A DNA stretch of 64,000 bases, from positions 1 through 64,000 of the forward strand of contig NZ_JALSKT010000080.1 of NCBI RefSeq assembly GCF_026988655.1, in the 5' to 3' direction. Under the pieces are notes generated by a model. It had not been told where the DNA came from. It was given only the letters and a program-made list of their open reading frames with translations, and ran no database searches. Positions 23,685 through 32,019 of this stretch are shown here, one piece after another. How positions within the stretch are numbered: position 1 is the first letter of the stretch; every line of letters begins with the position of its first letter. The position numbers and the translations under genes were made by a program. Origin of the DNA: Sulfurimonas sp. (lineage in GTDB: Bacteria > Campylobacterota > Campylobacteria > Campylobacterales > Sulfurimonadaceae).

Positions 23685-24912
23685 AAAATCAAGTTTGATT
23701 CCTATGCTTATCATTGGAGTTTTATTTTTTATTTTTGGGTTTGTTACTTGGCTCAATGGCTCACTTATTCCGTATCTTAAAGTCATTTGTGATTTAAATG
23801 AATTTGAAGCACTTTTTGTGACTTTTGCTTTTTACATTGCCTACACTGTCATGGCTTTTCCTATGGCAATGCTTTTAGAAAAAACAGGATATAAAAAAGG
23901 AATGGCACTGGGTTTGTTTGTCATGAGTTTGGGGGCTTTGTTATTTATCCCTGCAGCTTTGCGTGCTGAATATTTTATCTTTTTAAGTGCTCTTTTTGTA
24001 CTGGGAACTGGGCTTACAATACTTCAAACGGCATCAAATCCCTACATTGTACTCATAGGAGATATAGAGTCTGCAGCGATGCGTATTAGCATTATGGGCC
24101 TTATAAATAAAAGTGCGGGAGTCTTAGCTCCCCTGCTTTTTACTGCGTTTATACTCTCAGATATTGGCACAACAAATGCACTCGAAACTGTGGACACAAC
24201 AAAACTAGCACATATACTTATAACACCCTATATTGTTATGGCTGTTATCTTGTTTGTTTTGAGTTTGTTTGTTTTATTTTCTTCACTTGAAGAGCTAAAG
24301 TTTGAAGATGATGTTTATGATACTTCAAATATTTTTGCTTTTCCTCGGGTAATTTTAGGGGCGGTTGCACTCTTTTTTTATGTTGGCATAGAAGTCATAG
24401 CTGGCGATACTATCGGTCTATATGCTCAAAGTCTTGGTGTGCCAAATGCAACTGCATTGACCTCATATACTATGAGTTTTATGGTTTTAGGCTATCTTAT
24501 CGGTGTCTTTTTTATCCCCAAATATTTGTCTCAAGAAAAAGCCTTGATACTCTCAGCACTCAGCGGAATAGTGTTACTGCTTGGGGTTGCCTTTAGCTCG
24601 GTAACTGGGTCACACATCATCACTGGTATCCCTGATAGTGTTGCATTTGTAGCTATCTTAGGTTTGGCAAATGCACTTGTTTGGCCGACTATCTGGCCTT
24701 TGGCTTTGAAAGACTTAGGAAAACATACAGCAAAAGCAAGTGCCTTGCTCATTATGGCTATAGCAGGTGGGGCGCTCATTCCTTTAGTTTTTGGGAAAAT
24801 AGCACAAATTACAGAAAATATGCAAGAGGCTTACCTTCTTGGGATAGTCTGTTATTTGATTATTTTGTTTTATGCACTTAAAGGGCATAAATTACAAAGT
24901 TGGAGAGCATAA
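23677..24912 (+). CDS. gluP: MFS sugar transporter, FucP/GluP family
   Basis: A 411-residue membrane protein with about 12 spans. The start IIGVLFFIFGFVTWLNGSLIPYLK and the block LGTGLTILQTASNPYIVLIGD are the most typical stretches of the fucose/glucose/galactose proton or sodium symporters. The start was set at the ATG at 23677, which overlaps the end of the HAD gene; GAGAG precedes it. The downstream hexose mutarotase gene overlaps by one base, so the three genes probably handle uptake and first processing of a hexose. Confidence 0.85.
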   Translation: MDKKSSLIPMLIIGVLFFIFGFVTWLNGSLIPYLKVICDLNEFEALFVTFAFYIAYTVMAFPMAMLLEKTGYKKGMALGLFVMSLGALLFIPAALRAEYFIFLSALFVLGTGLTILQTASNPYIVLIGDIESAAMRISIMGLINKSAGVLAPLLFTAFILSDIGTTNALETVDTTKLAHILITPYIVMAVILFVLSLFVLFSSLEELKFEDDVYDTSNIFAFPRVILGAVALFFYVGIEVIAGDTIGLYAQSLGVPNATALTSYTMSFMVLGYLIGVFFIPKYLSQEKALILSALSGIVLLLGVAFSSVTGSHIITGIPDSVAFVAILGLANALVWPTIWPLALKDLGKHTAKASALLIMAIAGGALIPLVFGKIAQITENMQEAYLLGIVCYLIILFYALKGHKLQSWRA

Positions 24913-25745
24913 TGGTGACATTGAAAAAGTTTGATAATGGGTTTGCGTATATAGAAATTCAAAATCTAAACGCAGTAGCAAAGATTGCTCTGCAGGGTGC
25001 GCATATATTTGAGTATAAACGCAGTAATGGTGAAGATATTTTATGGTTAAGTGATAAAAGTGATTTTGAGGAGGGTAAAGCCATTCGTGGCGGTGTACCG
25101 ATTTGTTGGCCACGTTTTGGCTCTTTTGACAGCGCACTACCGCCACACGGTTTTGCAAGAACAATGCTTTTTACATTTTTGGGAGCCAAAGAGATAGATG
25201 AAGGAAGAACAGTTGTTTCTTTTAAACTTCAAGATAATCCACAAAGTAGGGAGATATGGGAGTATAAATTTGAACTAGAAGTGAACTTTATCATTGGAGA
25301 TACTTTAGAGATAGAGCTCAAAACTACAAACAAAGATGACAAAGAGTTTATGATAACCCAAGCATTGCACTCTTATTTTAATGTTTCAGAGATTAACAAT
25401 GTCAAAATTTTAGGACTTGAAGATAAACCCTATCTTGATACTTTAACAAACAAAGAAGAACTCCAAAAAGGGGAAATATTTTTTGATAAAGAGGTAGATA
25501 GAGTCTATCAAGATGTGAAAAATGAGATAGTATTAGCTGATAATCTAAAAGAGTTACATCTAAACGCAGTAGGTTCATCTTCAGCTATAGTTTGGAATCC
25601 TTGGATAGATAAATGCGCTCGTATGAGTGCCATGGATAAAGAGGCTTACAGAGAGTTTGTATGTATCGAGAGTGCCAATGCGCAAGAAGATTTTAGGATA
25701 GTGTGCGCAGGGGAGAGCCACGCCCTTAACCTTACTATAGAGTAG
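24912..25745 (+). CDS. Aldose-1-epimerase-like hexose-6-phosphate mutarotase, YeaD family
   Basis: The product matches the YeaD/D-hexose-6-phosphate mutarotase family, a galactose-mutarotase fold: early blocks ALQGAHIFEYK and ILWLSDKSDFEEGKAIRGGVPICWPRFG, then PPHGFAR with the conserved histidine, and ALHSYFNVS. It begins at the ATG in TAATG shared with the transporter stop; a more upstream TTG is not needed. It would interconvert anomers of glucose-6-phosphate. Three copies of the AAACGCAGTA motif lie in this gene, two of them only 49 bases apart. Confidence 0.85.
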   Translation: MVTLKKFDNGFAYIEIQNLNAVAKIALQGAHIFEYKRSNGEDILWLSDKSDFEEGKAIRGGVPICWPRFGSFDSALPPHGFARTMLFTFLGAKEIDEGRTVVSFKLQDNPQSREIWEYKFELEVNFIIGDTLEIELKTTNKDDKEFMITQALHSYFNVSEINNVKILGLEDKPYLDTLTNKEELQKGEIFFDKEVDRVYQDVKNEIVLADNLKELHLNAVGSSSAIVWNPWIDKCARMSAMDKEAYREFVCIESANAQEDFRIVCAGESHALNLTIE

Positions 25746-25747
25746 TA

Positions 25748-26341
25748 TTAAGGAATTTTTGGAGGATTAATCTCTTCGCCTAAAAGTGCGTAACTTTTAC
25801 CGACTCTTGCTAGTGGCTCGAAGTCTATAGTTAGTCGCTCTTTATCTGAGATATTTTCATCTGCAATGTATTGATGTTTGATCTCTATGATAAGTGGGAT
25901 AGTTGCACTCCCTCGTAAATCAACCTCTTGATAAAACTCACAAAAAAATGCACTTGGAACACCCTCTATCATTGGTGGAAAATCTTCTACGACCTCTTTT
26001 GTAGGAATGTGAAACTCTTTTTCTTCACTGAGATCTGCTGTGAGTTCTTTTGAAGAGTAGTGCATCAGTTCTAAATGCTCAGGTTTAACCATACAAATAG
26101 TACATTTTTTTGTTTCTCTGATATTTTTAAGTGTATCTTTTTCGCTGCCATCTGATTTGTGTCCCACTGAGATAATCATGGTCGGAGGGTTTGATGAGAG
26201 CCCCATAAAGTAGCTAAAGGGAGCGATATTTGTGATACCATTGTTTTGGGTTATAACCCAGGCAATAGGGCGGGGGATGATGGTCTGTGCCATGAGTTTG
26301 TAATTTTCTTGAAACTTAGTATCTTTGTAATCAATTAACAT
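25748..26341 (-). CDS. Flavin reductase-like, FMN-binding split-barrel protein
   Basis: The 197-residue protein has the pattern of the DIM6/NTAB flavin reductase-like family: PRPIAWVITQNNGITNIAPFSYF at the start, PPTMIISVG, and the DTLKNIRETKKCTICMV segment. These proteins bind FMN and either reduce flavins for a partner oxygenase or act on their own. No partner is adjacent; the gene stands convergent to the mutarotase gene, with two bases between stop codons. Substrate unknown. Confidence 0.8.
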   Translation of the reverse strand: MLIDYKDTKFQENYKLMAQTIIPRPIAWVITQNNGITNIAPFSYFMGLSSNPPTMIISVGHKSDGSEKDTLKNIRETKKCTICMVKPEHLELMHYSSKELTADLSEEKEFHIPTKEVVEDFPPMIEGVPSAFFCEFYQEVDLRGSATIPLIIEIKHQYIADENISDKERLTIDFEPLARVGKSYALLGEEINPPKIP

Positions 26342-26411
26342 ATTAGTTCCTTTGTTTTGTATTAGAATAGTTTTTGAAAGTATGAGTTATGAAAGTTTGT
26401 TTTCTGTATAG

Positions 26412-26496
26412 TGGTGCGGATGAAAGGACTTGAACCTTCACACCTTGCGGCACCAGATCCTAAGTCTGGCGTGTCTACCAATTTCACCACATCCGC
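26412..26496 (-). tRNA. tRNA-Leu (TAG)
   Basis: On the minus strand the gene starts GCGGATGTGG and ends CATCCGCACCA, with a 7-bp acceptor stem, the encoded CCA, a long variable arm as needed for leucine tRNA, GGTTCAAGTCC in the T arm and anticodon loop CTTAGGA in a CCAGA/TCTGG stem. It is the last gene of the tRNA group. Confidence 0.95.
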
Positions 26497-26550
26497 GTGG
26501 AATAAGTTTTTTATGTCACTTCTGACACGATAACATAATATTTCTATTAG

Positions 26551-26627
<77 letters not shown>

Positions 26628-26633
26628 AAAGAG

Positions 26634-26710
26634 TGGTACGCCCGATAGGATTCGAACCTATAACCCTCGGAGCCGAAATCCGAAACTCTATCCAGTTGAG
26701 CCACGGACGC
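26634..26710 (-). tRNA. tRNA-Arg (TCG)
   Basis: The minus strand reads GCGTCCGTGGCTCAACTGG and so on to CGGGCGTACCA. The anticodon loop TTTCGGC lies in the stem TCGGA/TCCGA, giving TCG. The T arm is GGTTCGAATCC and the CCA is encoded. It lies six bases before the other arginine tRNA. Confidence 0.93.
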
Positions 26711-26758
26711 TACTACATATTAGTTATTATTGTTATTAAGTTTATATTTTGTAAATTA

Positions 26759-26836
26759 TGGGGTGGGATACGGGATTCGAACCCGCGACCCCCGGCACCA
26801 CAAACCAGTGCTCTAACCAGCTGAGCTAATCCCACC
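26759..26836 (-). tRNA. tRNA-His (GTG)
   Basis: The minus strand reads GGTGGGATTAGCTCAGCTGG and so on to ATCCCACCCCA. The extra 5' G (position -1) opposite C73, the identity mark of histidine tRNA, is present. The anticodon loop TTGTGGT in the stem CTGGT/GCCGG gives GTG. CCA is encoded. Confidence 0.95.
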
Positions 26837-26875
26837 ATATATAAGTCTTGAATATAAACATAGTAATTTGAAAAG

Positions 26876-26953
26876 TGGTCGGGGTGAAAGGACTCGAACC
26901 TTCGGCCCCCTGGTCCCAAACCAGGTACTCTAACCATACTGAGCTACACCCCG
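26876..26953 (-). tRNA. tRNA-Pro (TGG)
   Basis: The minus strand reads CGGGGTGTAGCTCAG and so on to CACCCCGACCA. The anticodon loop TTTGGGA in the stem CCTGG/CCAGG gives TGG. CCA is encoded. It is the first gene of the group and follows a full-consensus promoter. Confidence 0.95.
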
Positions 26954-26996
26954 ACCTACACAATAATCAAACACAAGTGCTGATTAATGAGCCGGA

Positions 26997-27025
26997 ATTA
27001 TAGTCAATAATATAGAAAATGTCAA
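26997..27025 (-). promoter_or_regulatory. Consensus sigma-70 promoter of the tRNA group
   Basis: On the minus strand TTGACA (27025-27020) and TATAAT (27002-26997) match the consensus fully, with a 17-base spacer. The sequence after the -10 is TCCGGCTC, a GC-rich discriminator of the kind that makes stable-RNA promoters respond to ppGpp in other bacteria. It drives Pro-His-Arg-Arg-Leu, probably as one precursor. Confidence 0.88.
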
Positions 27026-27099
27026 TAGTATTTGTAAATTCTTTTATATATTTTTATTTTTTAAGTATAATAAGCGTAATTTAACACAGAAAGTGAAAT

Positions 27100-28437
27100 A
27101 TGAAAATAGCTAGATTTAGTAGAATTGGTTTTATATTAGCAGCAGCAGGAAGTGCTGTTGGGCTTGGTAATATCTGGAAATTTCCTTACATAGCAGGTGA
27201 ATATGGTGGAGGAGCTTTTGTTTTAGTTTACCTGTTTACCGTGTTGCTTATTGGATTTTCCATAATGATAGCAGAAATGCTTATTGGGTATTTGGGTCGC
27301 CGTGATACAGTGACTTGTTTTGAAAAGCTTGCCCCAAAACATAAGCATTTGTGGAAACTCGCGGGTTTTCAAGGACTAGCAGGTCTATTTATCATGATCT
27401 TTTACTCTGTTGTGATAGGCTGGATATTTAACTATATTGTTACCTCATTATCGTATCTACCTGCGAGTGTAAAAGAATCAGAAGAAATTTTTACAGCAAT
27501 GTTGCACACAAGCTTTTGGACACAATTTTTCTACCATACACTTTCATTTATTGGTATTATATATGTTTTACACAAAGGTTTAAAAGGTGGAATTGAAAAG
27601 CTAAATATGTATTTGATGCCTGCCTTGATGATTATTTTGGCTGCTATGTTTATTTATGCGACGACACTTGATGCTTTTGGACAAGCAGTCTCTTTTATGT
27701 TCTCTCCTGATTGGTCAAAAATAGATGCTGATGCTTTTGTTACAGCAGTTGGGCATGCTTTTTTTACGCTTAGTCTTGGTATGGGGGCGATTATGACGTA
27801 CGCCGCTTCACTAGATAAAGAAGCCAATATAGTCAAAAGTGCTTTTTGGGTTGTTTTTTTAGACACTACTATAGCTATAGTCGCTGGTTTAATGTTGTTT
27901 ACATTTTTATATCAATATGGATCAGGTCCTGCAAAAGGACCGGGCTTAGTCTTCATCTCACTCCCAGCGGCATTCTATGAGATGGGGATTATCGGAAATA
28001 TCTTTGCTGTTTTATTTTTTATAGCGCTTGCTTTTGCTGGGCTGACATCATCTGTTTCTTTAGTTGAACCTATGGTACAGTACTTTATAGACCGTTTTGG
28101 CTGGAGTAGACTCAAAGCAACTGTCTCCATGGGAACATTCTTTTGGCTCTTTGGAATAGTGGCTATTCTTTCTAATATTGATGGAGCAAAAGAGTTTCTT
28201 ACTTGGGGTGGAAAAAACTTTTTTGATTGGGTTGATTACTTTACGGCTGCTGTTATGTTACCTATTGGTGGCTTTTTAATGGCAGTATTTGTAGGTTTTG
28301 TTATCCCACGTTCTGAGGTTGAAGCAGTTATGAAACCCCAACTAAAATGGGCATTTCAACCGTGGTACTTTTCACTTCGCTACATTACTCCGGTGGCAAT
28401 GTTTGTAGTTATGCTCTCTCTTATGGGAGTCTTATAA
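27100..28437 (+). CDS. Neurotransmitter:sodium symporter (NSS/SNF) family transporter
   Basis: A 445-residue inner-membrane protein with about 11-12 spans. The opening RIGFILAAAGSAVGLGNIWKFPYI is the hallmark of the NSS family and contains the unwound first helix that binds sodium and substrate. Bacterial members such as LeuT carry amino acids. A -10 box, TATAAT at 27066-27071, behind an AT-rich stretch without a clear -35, is typical of Campylobacterota promoters. A small gene follows the stop codon directly. The substrate cannot be told from the sequence. Confidence 0.88.
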   Translation: MKIARFSRIGFILAAAGSAVGLGNIWKFPYIAGEYGGGAFVLVYLFTVLLIGFSIMIAEMLIGYLGRRDTVTCFEKLAPKHKHLWKLAGFQGLAGLFIMIFYSVVIGWIFNYIVTSLSYLPASVKESEEIFTAMLHTSFWTQFFYHTLSFIGIIYVLHKGLKGGIEKLNMYLMPALMIILAAMFIYATTLDAFGQAVSFMFSPDWSKIDADAFVTAVGHAFFTLSLGMGAIMTYAASLDKEANIVKSAFWVVFLDTTIAIVAGLMLFTFLYQYGSGPAKGPGLVFISLPAAFYEMGIIGNIFAVLFFIALAFAGLTSSVSLVEPMVQYFIDRFGWSRLKATVSMGTFFWLFGIVAILSNIDGAKEFLTWGGKNFFDWVDYFTAAVMLPIGGFLMAVFVGFVIPRSEVEAVMKPQLKWAFQPWYFSLRYITPVAMFVVMLSLMGVL

Positions 28438-28713
28438 ATGAAAAATTTAAAACAAGAGTGTATAGACCTTTTAAAGGCTCAAGGGATTAATCCGATTTCG
28501 AGTATAGACTTTGATGTCAATGGCACAGTGCATTCACTCTCTTTTGAGTATATCATAGAGACATATATGCAGGCTTCTGAAGAGTTAAAGTTAGTATTCG
28601 TTACAGCATTAAAAAAATCTGTAAATGCCAAAGAGATGGGAATAGAGAAGTTTTTTGAGGGAATGGGTCAACTACTTTTGATGACCCAACTCTCCTCAAA
28701 GTTTGAGAGCTGA
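28438..28713 (+). CDS. Small protein of unknown function next to the NSS transporter
   Basis: A 91-residue soluble protein whose ATG follows the transporter stop with no gap, so the two are surely translated from one message. It has a mixed composition, with a helix-turn-strand start (CIDLLKAQGINPISSIDFDVNGT) and a helical, amphipathic second half; no signal peptide, membrane span or known motif is seen. The tight linkage suggests a regulatory or accessory part for the transporter, but that is inference. It ends one base before the convergent thiG. Confidence 0.65.
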   Translation: MKNLKQECIDLLKAQGINPISSIDFDVNGTVHSLSFEYIIETYMQASEELKLVFVTALKKSVNAKEMGIEKFFEGMGQLLLMTQLSSKFES

Positions 28714-28714
28714 T

Positions 28715-29494
28715 TTAGAACTGGATAAGTCCATCAACAGGACTTGATGCAGTAGCATAAGGACGTTTAGCAATTCTTCCTGCAAGATAACTCATGCGAC
28801 CAGCTTGAACAGCATGTTTCATCGCCTCTGCCATAAGCATAGGGTTTTGTGCTTGAGCGATTGCAGTGTTGGTTAAAACACCCTCAGCACCTAACTCCAT
28901 TGCATAAGCTGCATCACTTGCACAACCGATTCCCGCATCAACAATTACCGGTACATTTACAGCATCTTTAATAAAGGCAACATTGTATGGGTTTTGAATT
29001 CCAAGTCCACTTCCAATAGGCGCAGCAAGAGGCATGATAGCATTTGCACCAGCATCTTCTAAACGTTTTGCCATAATCGGATCATCTGAAGTGTAAGCCA
29101 TGATTGTAAAGCCCTCTTTAGAGAGAATTTCACAAGCTTTGATAGTCTCTAAAACATCAGGATAAAGCGTTTTTTTTGTGTCACCGATAACTTCCAGCTT
29201 GATTAAGTCAATACCAGTTGCTTCACGTGTTAAACGAAATGTTGTTATTGCTTCTTCAGCTGTTACACATCCAGCAGAGTTTGGTAAAAATTTTACATTT
29301 GTTCCAGCAAAAGTATCACGAAGATTTTCTTTGTCAGGGTCTGTAATATTTAAACGTCTAACTGCAACAGTGATAAGTTCACTTCCACTTGCAAGTGTTG
29401 CTTCTTTTGTCATCTCAAATGAGTCATATTTTCCACTTCCAACAATAAGACGTGAACCGAGTTCATATTTTCCAATTTTTAGTATATTATCCAT
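28715..29494 (-). CDS. thiG: Thiazole synthase ThiG
   Basis: ThiG forms the thiazole ring of thiamin from deoxyxylulose phosphate, dehydroglycine and ThiS thiocarboxylate. The TIM-barrel protein of 259 residues begins [19 protein letters not shown] and has [22 protein letters not shown], the lysine region [20 protein letters not shown] and PVIVDAGIG, all typical. No thiS, thiH or thiF neighbour is in the window, so the thiamin genes are dispersed. AGGAAA precedes the ATG. Confidence 0.94.
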   Translation of the reverse strand: MDNILKIGKYELGSRLIVGSGKYDSFEMTKEATLASGSELITVAVRRLNITDPDKENLRDTFAGTNVKFLPNSAGCVTAEEAITTFRLTREATGIDLIKLEVIGDTKKTLYPDVLETIKACEILSKEGFTIMAYTSDDPIMAKRLEDAGANAIMPLAAPIGSGLGIQNPYNVAFIKDAVNVPVIVDAGIGCASDAAYAMELGAEGVLTNTAIAQAQNPMLMAEAMKHAVQAGRMSYLAGRIAKRPYATASSPVDGLIQF

Positions 29495-29543
29495 TAAAGT
29501 ATTTCCTATATTTATTAATTACTGATTTATATCATAAGCTATC

Positions 29544-30944
29544 TTATAACTTTCCAATACCTTCGATTAAATCACGAGGTGTAAGAGAAAAATCAGTACC
29601 AGTGTAGATTTGTGCCAATTTTGTATGTGCAAGAGAAGCATGAAGTGCTGCGTTTAGTGCTGAATATCCCTGTGCTAAAAGTGCGCCTATAAGTCCACTA
29701 AGAACATCACCACTCCCACCTTTTGCAAGTTTGGAACTACCATGAGGATTGATATAAAACTTTTTATCTTCTCCTATGATTACATTTGCTCCTTTTAAAA
29801 GCAATACTGCATTTGGATAAGTTTGACAAAAAAGTTCTACATATTTAAAGCGATTTTCTTGTAGTTCTTTGACCGTGATATTTGCTAAGTTTACTGCGTT
29901 TAAAAGGAGAACAAACTCTTTTGGGTGGGGAGTAAGAACGATATTACTGCGTTTGAGAAGTGTATGTATTATTGGCATATAAAATATATCTGCATCTAAA
30001 ACTAAGGGAAGTGTGTTGTCAAAGAGTGTTTCTAGTTCTGTATCACTAAACTCAAGGCCTAGACCCATGCCACAAGCTATAGCAGTAGTGTTTTTTGGAA
30101 GTTTATGTGCATACATTAAAGTGTAAGGAAGGGCTAGTGTTTGTTCATTTTCAAAGCCTACTAAAGTGACAAGTCCTGCACCAAATTTTAAAGCTGTTAG
30201 TGCGCTCATGATGGCAGCACCAGACTTTTCACCACAAGCAATGCCTAGATGGCCAAAAGAGCCTTTATGTGCATTCTTTTTTTTACGTAATGGAAGTGCT
30301 AGATCATTCAAGTCTAAAAGCTGCCAGTTTGTAGGCACTTCATATATCTCACGTGCGATTCCAAGCTCTATCACTTCAATTTTCCCTACAAAATCTTTTG
30401 CTTCATCTAAAAACATTGATTTTTTGAGAGCACCCATAGTGAGCGAGATATCAGCTTCAAATGTTGTCTGTGCACATTGTCCGTTTTGTTTGAGTCCACT
30501 TGGAACATCGCAGGCAATTTTATATGCTTTGGCTGCGTTTAGAGTCTGTAGTACTGCGTTTAGCTCGGGTGAAAATTCACCTTGAAAGCCTGTACCTACT
30601 ATGGCATCGACAAGAATGTCACATTCTTGTAGTTCATCTATACTTGGAATATTTAGAGCGCTAGCTCTTTTTTCTTGTAAAAGAGCCATTTGTGATCTTG
30701 GCTTTTTGACAAAATAAAGGTAAACCTCAAAAGTTTTGTGAAGGAGTCTTGCAAGGGCTATGCCATCAGCACCATTGTTTCCACTACCAACTACAATGAT
30801 AACTTTTTCATTATTTGAAAAATTGCCTTTGATGAAAGAGGCCATGCCTTGTGCGGCATGCTCCATAAGTAAATCTTCACTTAAATGAAATTTGCTGTAA
30901 CACCTTGTATCAAGGGAGGAAACTTCATCAAATAGCTTTTGCAT
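29544..30944 (-). CDS. nnr: Bifunctional NAD(P)H-hydrate epimerase / ADP-dependent dehydratase
   Basis: This enzyme repairs hydrated NADH and NADPH. The N-terminal YjeF domain (about residues 1-200, with VVGSGNNGADGIALARLL and DAIVGTGFQGEFS) epimerises the hydrate, and the C-terminal ribokinase-like domain (about 210-466, with LTPHPKEF and KGGSGDVLSGLIGALLAQG) dehydrates it with ADP. Length, 466 residues, is usual for the fused form. Five copies of AAACGCAG lie in this gene, the highest density in the window. It ends a 50-base gap from thiG and begins three bases after the ATPase gene. Confidence 0.92.
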   Translation of the reverse strand: MQKLFDEVSSLDTRCYSKFHLSEDLLMEHAAQGMASFIKGNFSNNEKVIIVVGSGNNGADGIALARLLHKTFEVYLYFVKKPRSQMALLQEKRASALNIPSIDELQECDILVDAIVGTGFQGEFSPELNAVLQTLNAAKAYKIACDVPSGLKQNGQCAQTTFEADISLTMGALKKSMFLDEAKDFVGKIEVIELGIAREIYEVPTNWQLLDLNDLALPLRKKKNAHKGSFGHLGIACGEKSGAAIMSALTALKFGAGLVTLVGFENEQTLALPYTLMYAHKLPKNTTAIACGMGLGLEFSDTELETLFDNTLPLVLDADIFYMPIIHTLLKRSNIVLTPHPKEFVLLLNAVNLANITVKELQENRFKYVELFCQTYPNAVLLLKGANVIIGEDKKFYINPHGSSKLAKGGSGDVLSGLIGALLAQGYSALNAALHASLAHTKLAQIYTGTDFSLTPRDLIEGIGKL

Positions 30945-30946
30945 AG

Positions 30947-31681
30947 TTACAGCTCAGGATCGTACTCGTTGATTTTAACCATGCTACTTTTAATATCATT
31001 AAATAAAAGTGTAGGATAATCAGTTCTGTATTGATAATAAAATTTGTTTTTCTGTAGTGTCTTGAGTGTAGCTGTATTGAAATAATTGGCATTAGAACAT
31101 TTACCTACAAACAAGAAAGAGAACAGTAGCTTGAGGTGTGGGTTTTCAAATGTTGGATGTGGTTGTGCCAAAAATGTAAAACCATATTTTTGAAGATTGA
31201 CAAAGCTTAACATATAGAGTAAAAAGTCTTCAAATTTTGTGTAAAAACCATTAAGGTTCTCAATATCGTGAAAAAAGTAGTAGTAGTTATCAAGTAAAAC
31301 TTGTTGTGCAATAATTTGGGATAGTTTACTTTTTTCATCTCTTTTGTTTGAAAAGAATGTAGGGTTTACTGCAAGATAGATGTGCTTTCTCTGTGCTACT
31401 AGTTCATCAAACGCAGCTTCAAACTCTGCTGTCTCATCAAAACGAATGTAGTTAAAGTGTTCGTCTTTATATCTTAACTCCACATCCTCTTCATTTGAGT
31501 TTGCAAAATCCATATAAAATGTAGGCACTTCACTGTCGATAACAAAGTTTCTAATTCTGCATGCTAAGTTCGTTTTCCCTGAACCTTCTTCACCCAAAAT
31601 TAGAGTATTGTGATGTAAAATCCTTTCCTCTAATTTTAAAGCATCAATTGTATCCATATATTTACCAATAATATTTCTCAT
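30947..31681 (-). CDS. P-loop ATP-binding protein of unknown function
   Basis: The 244-residue protein carries a Walker A motif, GEEGSGKT (residues 30-37), after TLILG, and a Walker B-like HIYLAVNPTFF further on. It has no membrane span and no second recognisable domain. It resembles the ATPase parts of DNA-packaging or TrwB/HerA-like proteins in the way the motif is set, but I cannot place it. It is read in front of nnr with a two-base gap and begins next to a palindromic element. Possible roles are open. Confidence 0.65.
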   Translation of the reverse strand: MRNIIGKYMDTIDALKLEERILHHNTLILGEEGSGKTNLACRIRNFVIDSEVPTFYMDFANSNEEDVELRYKDEHFNYIRFDETAEFEAAFDELVAQRKHIYLAVNPTFFSNKRDEKSKLSQIIAQQVLLDNYYYFFHDIENLNGFYTKFEDFLLYMLSFVNLQKYGFTFLAQPHPTFENPHLKLLFSFLFVGKCSNANYFNTATLKTLQKNKFYYQYRTDYPTLLFNDIKSSMVKINEYDPEL

Positions 31682-31702
31682 TCGTCTTCCTCATAAAATC
31701 AT

Positions 31703-31971
31703 TAAGTAAGAGACCATAAATAATTTCCCAGTCAACAACATTTAAAAGGTTTAGATTCAAGGCAAACTTTTGTTGGCGATGCCGAGCATCGTTGACGAAA
31801 GTTTAACGCAGAAGATGAGCCTTTTAAATGTTGCCCTACGGGTGATAAGAGAAGCCACAAGCTACTGCGTTAAAAACACTTGAAGCTACTAGTAGCTCCT
31901 TCGTATTTTCGCCTTGCATCTTATGGCTTCTCTTATCATTGACTTGGAAGCTATTTATGGTCTCTTACTTA
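31703..31971. repeat. MITE-like palindromic element, 269 bp
   Basis: The 338-base gap between the ATPase gene and kdsD is almost filled by one structured element. Its ends are an imperfect inverted repeat of about 31 bases (31703-31735 and 31941-31971, sharing TAAGTAAGAGACCATAAATA). Inside are further inverted pairs: CAACATTTAAAAGG with CCTTTTAAATGTTG, GATAAGAGAAGCCACAAG with CTTATGGCTTCTCTTATC, a GATGC-CGA-GCATC hairpin, and TTTAACGCAG (31802) with CTGCGTTAAA (31865). It contains no reading frame of note. The form is that of a non-autonomous transposable element or a structured RNA. Confidence 0.75.
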
Positions 31972-32007
31972 TTTTGTAACATTATATCTTCTTGATGTTA
32001 AAAAAGG

Positions 32008-32013
32008 TATAAT
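32008..32013 (+). promoter_or_regulatory. -10 box of kdsD, possibly leaderless
   Basis: TATAAT at 32008-32013 ends six bases before the kdsD ATG at 32020, and no ribosome site lies between. If it is used, the message would begin at the start codon. I see no good -35 at 16-18 bases. Confidence 0.45.
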
Positions 32014-32019
32014 TAGGCT

